A model generated the notes under the pieces. It worked only from the letters and a program-made list of their open reading frames with translations. It made no database searches and had not been told where the DNA came from. Source: an uncultured Anaerolineales bacterium (GTDB lineage Bacteria; Chloroflexota; Anaerolineae; Aggregatilineales; Aggregatilineaceae). From it: 64,000 nucleotides of DNA. Positions within the stretch are counted from its first letter, which is position 1. Every line of letters starts with the position of its first letter. The stretch lies in assembly GCA_937135955.1 (NCBI GenBank), contig CAKZOB010000054.1, forward strand, positions 1-64,000, given 5' to 3'. The position numbers and the translations under genes were made by a program. This document shows positions 1 to 10,319 of this stretch, piece after piece.

Positions 1-1125
1 ACTCACGCGCTCGTTGATCGCCTGTTGCCAGGCCCAGGCAGCGCTGTGGCGTTCGAAGATCCGCGCGACGGTCTGCTGGATCAGGCCGGCGTCGTTCAGG
101 AACTCGCTGTGTGCGCGGAAGATCGCCGCCTTGCTCGATCCAAAGCGCGTCTTGACTTCTTCATACAACTCGTCCAGCTCGGCCTGCGCGGCGCTGATCG
201 CTCGTTGTAAGCGCTCGCCCTCTTCCAGCGGATCGCCCGGGCGATCCTCAACCACGATCGGCTGCGTCTCGTAGCGGCGCGTCACGCCGATCGCCAGGCC
301 GGGCGCGGCGCTGATGCCGCTGATCGTCGTCGCGGGCCGCTGCGGCTTCCAGCTATGACTCACAGCGACCGTTGCCGGCGCGGGCGCTTCCTCTTCGTCG
401 CCCAGGCCCGCCGCGATGGCTGCCTTGAGTGACTCAAGCGCGGCCTCGGCGTCGGGCCCTTCGGCCGACACGCGCACGGTCGCACCGCGCTCCACGCCCA
501 GCTGCAGCAGCTCGATCAGGCGCTTGCCGTCGGCGACGCGATCACCATGGCGTACCCGTATCGCGGTCTGAAACTGCTTCGCCAGATCGACAAACATGGT
601 CGCCGGCCGGGCATGCAGGCCGGTCGCGTTATGGATCACGATGTCGAAAAAGTGGGCGTAATCGGGGAGCGCCGGCGCCGTTGCAGCCGGTGCGGGCCGC
701 TCGCCCGTCAGCGCTTCGATGATGTCGCGCGGGTCGGTCGTGCGCGTCAGGCGTTCGACCTGCTCCTGATCGCCCAGCACGCGCGTGAGGCGGCGCAGGA
801 GGTCGATGTGTTCATCCGACTTGGCGGCGATGCCGACCACCAGACGTACCGTTTCGCCGGGGTTCCAGGCGATGCCGTCAGGCGCCTGCAGGACGGCGAT
901 GCCGGTGCGGTTGATCAGCTCGCGGTCCTGGGGCATGCCGTGCGGAATGGCGATGCCGTTGCCCAGATAGGTGTTGGCGACGGCTTCGCGGCCCAGCATG
1001 CTTTCAACATAGCCGGGCTGGATGTTGCCGGATTCGACCAGCACCTGGCCGACCTGGCGGATGGCGTCGGTTTTGTCCGTGGGACGGGCGCGTAAGCGGA
1101 TCTGCCGTTGATCGAGTTCGAGCAT
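1..1125 (-). CDS. PTS EIIA-HPr-EI multiphosphoryl transfer protein (C-terminus cut by window edge)
   Basis: Translating from the ATG at 1125 gives 375 codons before the left edge. Residues 1-145 look like a fructose/mannitol-type EIIA domain, with the phospho-His in IPHGM (His62). Residues about 160-240 are HPr, with the phospho-His in [10 protein letters not shown] (His171). Residues from about 265 begin enzyme I, with the typical [11 protein letters not shown] start; the EI active site lies outside the window. Such fusions pass phosphate from PEP through EI and HPr to EIIA and on to a membrane permease, so a sugar permease gene is expected to the left. The gene is divergent from a LacI-type regulator and has a consensus promoter overlapped by a LacI-type operator, so sugar-responsive repression is likely. 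The substrate cannot be read from this sequence. Confidence 0.9.
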   Translation of the reverse strand, partial: MLELDQRQIRLRARPTDKTDAIRQVGQVLVESGNIQPGYVESMLGREAVANTYLGNGIAIPHGMPQDRELINRTGIAVLQAPDGIAWNPGETVRLVVGIAAKSDEHIDLLRRLTRVLGDQEQVERLTRTTDPRDIIEALTGERPAPAATAPALPDYAHFFDIVIHNATGLHARPATMFVDLAKQFQTAIRVRHGDRVADGKRLIELLQLGVERGATVRVSAEGPDAEAALESLKAAIAAGLGDEEEAPAPATVAVSHSWKPQRPATTISGISAAPGLAIGVTRRYETQPIVVEDRPGDPLEEGERLQRAISAAQAELDELYEEVKTRFGSSKAAIFRAHSEFLNDAGLIQQTVARIFERHSAAWAWQQAINERVS

Positions 1126-1187
1126 TGTCCACTCCGACAATAACGAGAAACGGCGAACGTGGGAAGCACGAGCAGGACGATGTGGCT

Positions 1188-1216
1188 ATTGTAATCGATT
1201 TCAATAAATTTGTCAA
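1188..1216 (-). promoter_or_regulatory. Sigma70-type promoter of the PTS gene
   Basis: On the minus strand TTGACA (1216-1211) is followed after exactly 17 bases by TACAAT (1193-1188), a near-consensus promoter pointing to the PTS gene that starts at 1125. Its -10 box is overlapped by the LacI-type operator at 1190-1203. Confidence 0.75.
1190..1203. promoter_or_regulatory. LacI-family operator O1
   Basis: TGTAATCGATTTCA fits the palindrome TGnAATCGnTTnCA with the central CG typical of LacI/PurR-type operators. It covers the -10 box of the PTS promoter. Two matching sites lie at 1319 and 1372. Confidence 0.75.
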
Positions 1217-1318
1217 TACCCCAATTTTCGGAATCGCCGAAACTCGTGGTTGCTCCACGAAAACGGCCCATTTTGCGGGCCAATGTACAGCTCGTGACGG
1301 TCGGCAGGCTGATGCTTG

Positions 1319-1332
1319 TGAAATCGGTTACA
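1319..1332. promoter_or_regulatory. LacI-family operator O2
   Basis: TGAAATCGGTTACA fits the same TGnAATCGnTTnCA pattern as the sites at 1190 and 1372. It lies just upstream of the regulator promoter. Its spacing to the other two sites would allow repression by looping. Confidence 0.65.
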
Positions 1333-1338
1333 GGGATA

Positions 1339-1368
1339 TTGCTTGTGGCGGCCGATATCTGTTATACT
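1339..1368 (+). promoter_or_regulatory. Promoter of the LacI-fusion gene
   Basis: TTGCTT (1339-1344), an 18-base spacer and TATACT (1363-1368) lie about 40 bases before the ATG at 1407. The operator at 1372-1385 would cover the start of transcription, suggesting autorepression. Confidence 0.6.
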
Positions 1369-1371
1369 ATT

Positions 1372-1385
1372 TGCAATCGATTTCA
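1372..1385. promoter_or_regulatory. LacI-family operator O3
   Basis: TGCAATCGATTTCA is a third copy of the TGnAATCGnTTnCA palindrome, just downstream of the -10 box of the regulator gene, where a bound repressor would block transcription. Confidence 0.75.
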
Positions 1386-1406
1386 GAAGGAGCGAGCCGG
1401 AGCGTT

Positions 1407-4112
1407 ATGACCAGCATCAAAGATGTCGCCCGGGCGGCGGGCGTTTCAACCGCGACGGTATCGCGCGTCCTGTCCAACCATCCGCACGTGCGGCCGGAGG
1501 TGCGCGAGCGCGTGCTGGCGGCCGTGGCACAGCTTGAGTACCGGCCGAATCTGATCGCGCGCAACCTGCGTTCGCAGCAGTCCAACACGATCGGCCTGAT
1601 CGTGTCGGACATCCGCAACCCGTTTTTCACGGCCGTGAGTCGCGCCGTCGAAGATACCGCCTATGCCCACGGCTACCGCGTGCTGTTGTGCAACACCGAC
1701 GAAGATCCGGACAAGGAGGAACTGTATCTGGATCTGATGCGCGCCGAGCAGGTCGCCGGCGTGATCGTCTCGCCCACGCGCCAGACGATCGCCCACTTCA
1801 GCGATCTGCACCTTGACTTTCCGGTGGTGTCGATCGATCGCTCGTTTCGCAACGGCGACGTTGATGCGGTGCTGCTCGACAACGTCGCCGCGGCCCAGGC
1901 GCTCACGACGCATCTGATCGAACAGGGATGTCGCCGCATCGCCGGCATCTTCGGCGTGTCCAGCACCACCGGCCGCGAGCGGCGGCGCGGCTATGAAGAA
2001 GCGTTGCGCGAGCATGGCGCGCGCGTACAGCGCCCGCTATGGGCCAGCACCAGCACCAAGAACCCCAACTATCCCGATACCTATTACGTGGATACGCTCA
2101 TCGGGCCGTATACAGTCAACACGTTGCCGCCGCAGACGATCGCCGCCTTCCGCGATCATGGCACAGTCGCGCCGACTCTGGAAGAAGGACTGGACGAGGC
2201 CCGTGACGTAATGGTTAAGCTGGCCGAAGTCGGCGTGCGCATGGACAAGATCGTCCAGCAACTGCAGGGTGATGGTGTAGAAGCCTTTGCCAACGACTTT
2301 CGGCGTTTGCTGGAAGCCATCGAGGGCAAGAAACAGGTCTTGCTGACCGGAGTGATCAAACGGCAGCGCCTGGATGCCGACGCCTACGAAGACGAGCTGC
2401 GCGAAGTCATCGCGCAGCTCGACCGCCAGAAAATCGTCCGCCGCATCTGGGACAAAGACCCTTCTGTATGGAAGGAAGAGGCCAGCCATCAGGCAGTGAT
2501 CAGTTCACGCCTGGGTTGGCTCGATGTGATCTACGCCGACGAAGAATTCTACGCGCCCATCTACCGCCTGCGCGACGAAGTCCGTGCCCGCGGCTATAGT
2601 CATGCCCTGTTGCTGGGTATGGGTGGCAGCAGCCTGGCCGCCGAAGTGATGCGCCAGACTTTCGGCATCATCGAAGGCTACCCTGACCTGATCGTGCTGG
2701 ATACTACCGATCCGCAGGCCATTGCCCTGGCCAGCCGGGCTATAGACCTGGACAACACGCTCTTCATCGTCTCCACCAAGTCCGGCAGCACCATAGAGAC
2801 CATCTCGCTGTACAAGTATTTCTACAGCCTGGTCGAAGCGCGTCAGGGCGAGCGTGCCGGCGAACAGTTCTGCGCCATCACCGACGCAGGGTCTCCGCTG
2901 GAGAAGATCGCCCTCGACAAGAAATTCAAATACCTGTTCCTCAACCCGCCCGACATCGGCGGACGCTATAGCGTGCTCAGCTACTTCGGCCTGGTGCCCG
3001 CAGCTGTGATGGGCCTCGACCTGGATCGCCTGTTGGGCAGCGCCCGCAACATGGCCTCGGCCTGTGCGCGCAACGTGCCCACGGCCAGCAACCCCGCCGT
3101 CTGGCTGGGCGCGGCCATGGGCTACCTGGCCCAGCAGCGCCGCGACAAGGTATGCCTGGTGGCCTCGTCACAGATCAGCAGCTTCGGGCTGTGGGCCGAG
3201 CAACTGATCGCCGAGAGCACGGGCAAAGAGAACAAGGGGATCGTGCCCGTAGCCGGTGTAGTGCCCGAAGACCCGCGCGACTTCGACGACGACCGCTTCT
3301 TCGTTTACCTGCGACTCGACGAGCCGCCTGCCCCGCTGGATCCACTGGTCGAAGACCTCAAGATCGCCGGTCATCCCGTGCTCACGCTGAATCTGCGCGA
3401 TGCTTACGACCTGGGCGGTGAATTCTTCCGCTGGGAGTTCGCTACGGCTATCGCGGGACACCTGCTGCAGATCAACCCCTTCGATCAGCCCAACGTGCAG
3501 GAGAGCAAAGCCAACACCAAACGCCTGCTGGAACATATCGCCGAGCACGGCACTCTGCCGGAAGAAGTGCCACTGCTAGAGGAAAACGGCCTCAAGCTCT
3601 ACGCCGATCGCAAGACCGCCGAGACCCTGCGCCGCATCGTCCGGCAGCGTCGCTTTGACTATGGGGAACTGGTGAACATGCTGCTGGCCCACATGAGCCG
3701 GGCGCAGTCGGGCGATTACATTGCTCTGATGGCCTATCTGGCTCCGACGCCGCGCCACACGCAGTTACTCGAAGCGATTCGCCAGGAACTGCGTCACGCC
3801 ACCACTCGCGCAGTCACGCTCGGCTATGGGCCGCGCTTCCTGCACTCTACCGGTCAGTTGCACAAGGGCGGCCCCAATAACGGTGTGTTCATCCAGATCA
3901 CCGTCGAGAACTACGAGCAGATCCCCATCCCTGGCGAACCTTACGACTTCATGCTGCTCAAGCGCGCCCAGGCGCAGGGTGACCTGGAAGCCCTGTTGGC
4001 CAAGAAACGTCGCGTGGTGCGCTTCCATCTGCCCGAAGGCAGCGTCTCGGAAGGGCTGGTACGCTTCCTGGGCGCGATCAAGATTGCGGCGGCCAAGAAG
4101 CGCGGCTGGTAG
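1407..4112 (+). CDS. Chimeric LacI repressor N-half / transaldolase C-part / glucose-6-phosphate isomerase fusion
   Basis: 901 residues from the ATG at 1407, with an AGAAGGAG-like SD upstream. Residues 1-55 are a LacI helix-turn-helix (SIKDVARAAGVSTATVSRVL) and 60-200 the first part of the periplasmic-binding-like sensor. Near residue 203 (around base 2015) the protein switches in frame to a transaldolase C-terminal segment (RVQRPLWASTSTKNP, then VDTLIGP). From about residue 310 it is phosphoglucose isomerase (LLGMGGSSLAAE, VSTKSGSTIET). Tal-Pgi fusions exist, but here the N-terminal transaldolase half carrying the Schiff-base Lys is replaced by a truncated LacI. PGI may still work; transaldolase should be dead, and the repressor lacks its second sensor lobe. 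The fusion is a real deletion, a novel chimera or an assembly join; the sequence alone cannot say which. Confidence 0.85.
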   Translation: MTSIKDVARAAGVSTATVSRVLSNHPHVRPEVRERVLAAVAQLEYRPNLIARNLRSQQSNTIGLIVSDIRNPFFTAVSRAVEDTAYAHGYRVLLCNTDEDPDKEELYLDLMRAEQVAGVIVSPTRQTIAHFSDLHLDFPVVSIDRSFRNGDVDAVLLDNVAAAQALTTHLIEQGCRRIAGIFGVSSTTGRERRRGYEEALREHGARVQRPLWASTSTKNPNYPDTYYVDTLIGPYTVNTLPPQTIAAFRDHGTVAPTLEEGLDEARDVMVKLAEVGVRMDKIVQQLQGDGVEAFANDFRRLLEAIEGKKQVLLTGVIKRQRLDADAYEDELREVIAQLDRQKIVRRIWDKDPSVWKEEASHQAVISSRLGWLDVIYADEEFYAPIYRLRDEVRARGYSHALLLGMGGSSLAAEVMRQTFGIIEGYPDLIVLDTTDPQAIALASRAIDLDNTLFIVSTKSGSTIETISLYKYFYSLVEARQGERAGEQFCAITDAGSPLEKIALDKKFKYLFLNPPDIGGRYSVLSYFGLVPAAVMGLDLDRLLGSARNMASACARNVPTASNPAVWLGAAMGYLAQQRRDKVCLVASSQISSFGLWAEQLIAESTGKENKGIVPVAGVVPEDPRDFDDDRFFVYLRLDEPPAPLDPLVEDLKIAGHPVLTLNLRDAYDLGGEFFRWEFATAIAGHLLQINPFDQPNVQESKANTKRLLEHIAEHGTLPEEVPLLEENGLKLYADRKTAETLRRIVRQRRFDYGELVNMLLAHMSRAQSGDYIALMAYLAPTPRHTQLLEAIRQELRHATTRAVTLGYGPRFLHSTGQLHKGGPNNGVFIQITVENYEQIPIPGEPYDFMLLKRAQAQGDLEALLAKKRRVVRFHLPEGSVSEGLVRFLGAIKIAAAKKRGW

Positions 4113-4142
4113 ACTTCGCCGACTGCGGCGCTGGTCGGGGTC

Positions 4143-5498
4143 TCATCCGGTTGAGGGTGAGGCCCCGCTTTGTTGCAGAGAGTCTTCGGCCTGAGGAGTC
4201 TGAGGCGGACGAGGGGTATTGGTGGGCAGCGGGGAGGGGGTGATCCCATCCGGACTGTCGGTCACAGGCAGGGTGGGCTGGAGCAGCGCATCTTTGGTCG
4301 CCGTCAGTTTGAAGATAGCCGTTGCCGCATAATCGGGCGAGGTGGCCCCACCCGCCGAATCGTTCATCAGGATATAAAGACCGCCCACCAACAGGGCAAG
4401 CGCGATGCCGGTGAGGAGCAGACCAGCCGTCACCCAGGTGAACCAGCCACCGGGCCGCCCTCTACGCCGCCGACGCCGCACACCGACAGGGACAGCGGCC
4501 AGCGACCGCGACACAGGAGCCGGAGCCTGGCTGACCGCCACGCCTGCATCGGGGCGGCGCAACAGGACGCGCGACGTATCCAGGCGGCGGCGCTCAGCGC
4601 TGGCCCGCAGACGCTCTGTCAGCGATGGCTCAGTCTCCACCATCATGGCGGGCACACCGTGACCACTGCCCGCCTGTTCGATGGCGTGCTTGAGCGCTTC
4701 GGCCAACGCCGTAGCCGTCTGATAGCGATTTTCCGGCTTCTTCTCCAGCGCCTTGAACAGCACATTTTCCACCGCGCGCGACAGGGCAGGATTGATCGCA
4801 CAGGGTGAAGGCGGCGGCTCGGTGACGTGTTTCACCGCCACACTGTAGGGTGTCTCGCCTTCGAACGGGCGCACGCCAGTCAACATCTCAAACAACACCA
4901 CCCCCAGCGCGTAGACATCCGAGCGCCCGTCGAGTTCGTGCCCTTGGGCCTGTTCCGGTGACATATACGAAGGCGTGCCCACTACACCTGTCGTGGTCAG
5001 CGGCTCAGTATTGTGCCCCATCAGCCGGGCAATGCCGAAGTCGGTCAGGTAGGCGTCACCGTTGGCATCGAGCAGGATATTGCTGGGCTTCAGGTCGCGA
5101 TGCAGCACGCCCTGACGATGCGCGTAGTCGAGCGCTGGCGCGATCTGCAGGACGATCTGCAAAGCGCGCTCAGGTGAGATAGGGCCGGCAGCCAGCATGT
5201 CGTCCACCGAGCCGCCTTCCATATAGCGCATGACCAGATAGGGAATGCCCTGGTATTCGCCGTAGTCGTGCACCGGCACGATCGCGCGATGCTCCAGGCG
5301 GGCGACAATGCTCGCTTCGCGCTTAAAGCGATCCAGTGAGGCTGCCTGGTTCAGCAGTTCGGGAGGCAAGACCTTGAGCGCCACATCCCGATCCATGGAA
5401 AGCTGATGGGCGCGGTACACTGTAGCCATGCCACCTCGCCCGATCTCTTCGCGGATCGTATAGCCGCCTATGGTTGCCCCAACCGCGAATGCTTCCAT
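4143..5498 (-). CDS. Membrane-anchored Ser/Thr protein kinase (PknB type)
   Basis: 451 residues. An N-terminal Hanks-type kinase domain (about 13-275) has the Gly loop GRGGMATVY, catalytic Lys42, HRDLKPSN (Asp135) and DFG (153-155), and TPSYMSPEQ in the activation segment. A basic juxtamembrane stretch leads to one TM helix around residues 350-375. The extracytoplasmic tail is a short Pro/Thr-rich segment with no PASTA repeats or other sensor domain, so any external ligand is unknown. The gene converges on the LacI/PGI fusion and is transcribed on its own. It is presumably a signalling kinase; a forkhead-associated protein at 34.4 kb could read its phosphorylation, but this is only an inference from family roles. 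Confidence 0.93.
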   Translation of the reverse strand: MEAFAVGATIGGYTIREEIGRGGMATVYRAHQLSMDRDVALKVLPPELLNQAASLDRFKREASIVARLEHRAIVPVHDYGEYQGIPYLVMRYMEGGSVDDMLAAGPISPERALQIVLQIAPALDYAHRQGVLHRDLKPSNILLDANGDAYLTDFGIARLMGHNTEPLTTTGVVGTPSYMSPEQAQGHELDGRSDVYALGVVLFEMLTGVRPFEGETPYSVAVKHVTEPPPSPCAINPALSRAVENVLFKALEKKPENRYQTATALAEALKHAIEQAGSGHGVPAMMVETEPSLTERLRASAERRRLDTSRVLLRRPDAGVAVSQAPAPVSRSLAAVPVGVRRRRRRGRPGGWFTWVTAGLLLTGIALALLVGGLYILMNDSAGGATSPDYAATAIFKLTATKDALLQPTLPVTDSPDGITPSPLPTNTPRPPQTPQAEDSLQQSGASPSTG

Positions 5499-5581
5499 CG
5501 TCTGTCATCGCCCCAAAGCGCACTCTGCATAAATAATACGCTCTCATGGGCGACTATACACTGTTCCACCCCAGGTACGCC

Positions 5582-5616
5582 AAAAAAAGAGCGGCCCCGC
5601 CTTTCGGCAGGGCCGC
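5582..5616 (-). terminator. Intrinsic terminator after groEL
   Basis: On the minus strand the stem GCGGCCC (5616-5610) pairs with GGGCCGC (5597-5591) and is followed by seven Ts (A-run at 5582-5588). It lies 26 bases past the groEL stop. Confidence 0.85.
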
Positions 5617-5641
5617 GCCGCATCCTCGCGAGTAGACCGGC

Positions 5642-7270
<1,629 letters not shown>

Positions 7271-7418
7271 TGTTCGCTCTCCTTAGTACTTGCAGGCATC
7301 CAGCAATTCGCATAGGGCATAAACGGACGACACAGTTGGAAAGGTTCGGTACGAGTTATGCTTCCTCTCCTCGCTGGTGCTCCGTAAACTGTTGTACTGC
7401 CTCTCAAACAGGTTCGCA

Positions 7419-7445
7419 TTAGCACTCTCAAGCCCAGAGTGCTAA
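7419..7445. promoter_or_regulatory. CIRCE element 1 (HrcA operator), perfect
   Basis: TTAGCACTC, nine bases, GAGTGCTAA: a perfect CIRCE inverted repeat. It lies at the expected transcription start of groEL, downstream of the -10 box, the usual place for HrcA to block the heat-shock gene. Confidence 0.95.
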
Positions 7446-7455
7446 ACCGAGCGTG

Positions 7456-7484
7456 ATCTTAGCAACGCGCACGCGCCCTGTCAA
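7456..7484 (-). promoter_or_regulatory. groEL promoter
   Basis: Minus strand: TTGACA (7484-7479), 17-base spacer, TAAGAT (7461-7456). The promoter sits between the two CIRCE boxes, so HrcA could bind on both sides of it. Confidence 0.75.
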
Positions 7485-7491
7485 GCTCAAT

Positions 7492-7518
7492 TTAGCACTC
7501 TAAGCCGCTGTGTGCTAA
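7492..7518. promoter_or_regulatory. CIRCE element 2, one mismatch
   Basis: TTAGCACTC, nine bases, GTGTGCTAA: identical to the CIRCE consensus except one base in the right arm. It lies directly upstream of the -35 box of groEL. Confidence 0.88.
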
Positions 7519-7561
7519 CTTTTCGCGTTAGAAATGCATATAAAATTCCGCGAGTGGGCTA

Positions 7562-8836
7562 TCATTGTTCGGCACTCTGCGTGTTTTCGGTGGGAGTGCG
7601 TACCCCGCACGATTGCAGCGCCGCAATGAAGCTGGCCTGGCGACGCGCATCTTCGCGCTGCACCGCAATCTGATAACCCTGCTGCAAGTAAGGAATGGCC
7701 AGGTCGCACCGCCCCAGCGACGCCTGGGAGTGCCCCAACTGGTAGAAATCGTCGGGGTCTTGCGAGCCAAGCTCAATCGCTCGCTGCAGGTTGACTGCCG
7801 CCGTCACGAAATCACCATCGCTCCATTGCAGCCCGCCCAGATAGGAAAGGCAGGGGATGTTGTTGGGGTCAACGTCCAGGCAGCGCCGGTAGTATTCAAA
7901 CGCACGGTCGAAGTCCCCGTTGCGCGTATGGGCATTCCCCAGCGAAAAGAGCACTGTCGTATCGCGCGGATTACGTTCGATGATGGGCGACAGCACGGCG
8001 ATTGCCTGATCAATCTGGCCTAGCGCGATGTAATTGTTCGCCAGCTCCACAGCGATATAGGATTGGTTGGGCGCGCGCTGCACCGCAGCCAGATAGGGTT
8101 GCAACGCTTCTTCCCAGCGCCCTTGATTGGAGTAGAGCAGCCCCAGGTTGCGAAAGGCATCCGCGACGGCAACCCCTCCGGTGTCCAGTTCGAGCGCCCG
8201 TTCCAGGTACATCTGAGCCGTGTCGTACTGGCCCAGGTCCTGGTAGATTTCCCCCAGAAAGGCATAGGTGGGCGCATAGGTCTCATCGAGCGCGCGCGCA
8301 TGCAGCGCCGAAGCCAGCGCTTCGCCATATTCGCCCATCCAGTCGAGCGCCCGCGCGCGGATGGCCCACCCGTCGGGCGCAGTCGGGTTGGCGTTGATGG
8401 TGCGCTCGGCAAAGTCCAGCGCCTGCTGCAGGCGCGTCTTGTTCTGCCCAAAGTTGGACGTGATGATCAGCGCATGGGCGATCTGATAGTGCAACTCCTC
8501 ATCGTTTGGGTTAGCCTCGGCCAGCACCATACAATGCTCAATGGCTTTCTCCAGGTCGCCCTGCCGATAGAAGTTGAGGCATTCGACCTGCGCCAGCATC
8601 ACATCCGGCGTCGCCGTCGGCGTGGGAGCAGGAGCTACCTGTGTCTGTACGGCGATAGCCAGTTCTTCCAGGCCCGGCAAAACGGAGCTGCGCACGCGCT
8701 CGCGATTCTGCCAGATCAACCAGCCCGCACCCGCCAGGATCGCTATCATCATCAGGCGCAACACCACGCGCCCCGATACCAGCCGCAGATGGCGTTGTCG
8801 CCCTGGCCGATATCGCTTCGGTGTGCGCAGGTACAT
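7562..8836 (-). CDS. Membrane-anchored TPR protein, paralog A
   Basis: 424 residues. A basic N-terminus (MYLRTPKRYR) leads to one TM helix near residues 28-42, then a linker with TPTATP, then tandem tetratricopeptide repeats to the C-terminus (motifs such as AYAFLGEIYQDLGQYDTAQ and LFSLGNAHTRNGDFDRAFEY). TPRs mediate protein-protein contacts; no enzyme domain is present. The gene follows a paralog of nearly the same size (8848-10128) by 11 bases on the same strand, and the two share the MY(I/L)R start and layout, so they are a tandem duplication in one operon. The SD GAGGGGGA precedes the ATG. By the positive-inside rule the repeats probably face the outside. Confidence 0.85.
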   Translation of the reverse strand: MYLRTPKRYRPGRQRHLRLVSGRVVLRLMMIAILAGAGWLIWQNRERVRSSVLPGLEELAIAVQTQVAPAPTPTATPDVMLAQVECLNFYRQGDLEKAIEHCMVLAEANPNDEELHYQIAHALIITSNFGQNKTRLQQALDFAERTINANPTAPDGWAIRARALDWMGEYGEALASALHARALDETYAPTYAFLGEIYQDLGQYDTAQMYLERALELDTGGVAVADAFRNLGLLYSNQGRWEEALQPYLAAVQRAPNQSYIAVELANNYIALGQIDQAIAVLSPIIERNPRDTTVLFSLGNAHTRNGDFDRAFEYYRRCLDVDPNNIPCLSYLGGLQWSDGDFVTAAVNLQRAIELGSQDPDDFYQLGHSQASLGRCDLAIPYLQQGYQIAVQREDARRQASFIAALQSCGVRTPTENTQSAEQ

Positions 8837-8847
8837 CTACATCCCCC

Positions 8848-10128
8848 TCAGAAGATGCCGATCGGTTCAGGTGGGATCGGAGTTGGCGGAACCGGCGTCG
8901 GGATATCGCGGATGTCGTAGTCTTCATCATAGTTGACGCACAACATCAGCCCTTCATTGATATGGGCTTTGGTTTGCTCGCCGGGATTCATCAGCAGAGC
9001 ATCCTGCAAGATCGGCCACGCCTGGTCGCAACGGGCCAGCAGCGCCCAGGACAACCCGCGCAGGTAATAACACTCGATTTCGCGCTCCTGCAGTGGCACG
9101 CCTTGCTCTTCCTGTAGACGGGCGCACTCCTCGAACGACTCGATCGCCCCCTCATAGTTCCGGCGAGTATAGCGTACCATTCCCAGTTGACGGTGCGCTT
9201 CTGGATAGGTAGGGTCAAGTTGAATGGCCTGTTCGCAGGCTTCCTGTGCCAGAGCATCTTCGCGCATGGTGAAGTATGTTTCGCACTTGCGCGTGTAGGC
9301 TTTCACGTTGTCCGGTTCCATCGCCAGCACCTGGTCGTAAGCAGCAATGGCCGCGTCGTAGTTCTCCTGCGCTTTATAGTAGACTGCCAGCTCGAAATAT
9401 AAAGCATCGAAACGGGGGTGAAGCTGAATCGCCTGTTCATATTGCTGAATAGCCGCGTCGAAACGCCCCACAAAGGCCAGCCCCAGCGCCAGGGCACGCC
9501 GTGCATCCAGACTGTTGGGATCGAGCTGAACTGCCTCATCCGCTTTCTGGAACGCCTGGTTGGGTCGCCCTGCCCCGCGATAGGCCATCGAAAGATAAGC
9601 TCGAGCTTCTGCAGAGGTTGGGTCGAGTTGCTCGGCTCGCAAGCCGACTGCGATTGCCTCTTCAGGCCGACTGTTCTCCAACAAGGCCAGGCAGAGCAAC
9701 GCCTGCGCCCGTGCATTGTCCGGTGCCAGCTCGACCGCTTGTTGGGCTACCTCCAGCGCTTCTTCAGCGCGGTAGCGGTAGGCTCGTCCGGCATAACTGC
9801 GATAGATCAACATGCGTCCGTATTCGAAGAGCAGGTCAATATCAGTGGGGCGCAAACGCACCGCCTCACCATAGTGGTAGATTGCGCGCTCGATATCGCC
9901 CGCCAGATAGGCGCGCTCGCCCAACTGCGCCTGTGTGATCGCGTCCAGCGTGGCCGTCGGCTGGACACCGACACTGGCCAGCACCCAGTCTTGCACCGTG
10001 TTGAACTGCCAGATGACGCCGGCCAGCAACATCACCGTCAGCAGCCATAGAGTGATCACGAACTTGCTGCCGCGCCGCCGGGCCTGGCGGCCAAAGTGCA
10101 GGTTCGATTTGTCGCGCCGGATATACAT
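8848..10128 (-). CDS. Membrane-anchored TPR protein, paralog B
   Basis: 426 residues from the ATG at 10128, which has a strong SD (AAGGAGGAG); a longer reading frame upstream lacks such a site. The layout matches its neighbour: basic start MYIRRDKSNLHF, a TM helix at about 24-43 (FVITLWLLTVMLLAGVIW), then about nine TPR units (for example ALLCLALLENSRPEEAIAVG and AYLSMAYRGAGRPNQAFQKA). The C-terminus is Pro-rich (PTPVPPTPIPPEP). It is first in a two-gene operon with paralog A. Role unknown; probably a scaffold at the membrane. Confidence 0.85.
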   Translation of the reverse strand: MYIRRDKSNLHFGRQARRRGSKFVITLWLLTVMLLAGVIWQFNTVQDWVLASVGVQPTATLDAITQAQLGERAYLAGDIERAIYHYGEAVRLRPTDIDLLFEYGRMLIYRSYAGRAYRYRAEEALEVAQQAVELAPDNARAQALLCLALLENSRPEEAIAVGLRAEQLDPTSAEARAYLSMAYRGAGRPNQAFQKADEAVQLDPNSLDARRALALGLAFVGRFDAAIQQYEQAIQLHPRFDALYFELAVYYKAQENYDAAIAAYDQVLAMEPDNVKAYTRKCETYFTMREDALAQEACEQAIQLDPTYPEAHRQLGMVRYTRRNYEGAIESFEECARLQEEQGVPLQEREIECYYLRGLSWALLARCDQAWPILQDALLMNPGEQTKAHINEGLMLCVNYDEDYDIRDIPTPVPPTPIPPEPIGIF

Positions 10129-10319
10129 CGCCGCTCCTCCTTGTTTGCGCCAGGGTTCAGAGCCAGTGTCGAGCCGTCCGGTGCAAGAAAAAACCGGTGA
10201 GTGCTTGTCCCCCCGGTAGACACGTTGCTCTATCCTGCGCGCCATAACAATCCTAACATCCCGCCTGAGAGATGTCAAAGGGTCTGCGGGGTGAGTGCGA
10301 GCAAAGGCTGACAGCGACT

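Noticed and set aside
1125-1406. A longer N-terminus for the LacI fusion, starting at 1125
   Set aside because: It would translate through operators and the promoter; the LacI HTH begins right after the ATG at 1407.
10129-10278. A 50-residue N-terminal extension of TPR paralog B
   Set aside because: The ATG at 10128 has a strong SD and matches the start of its paralog.
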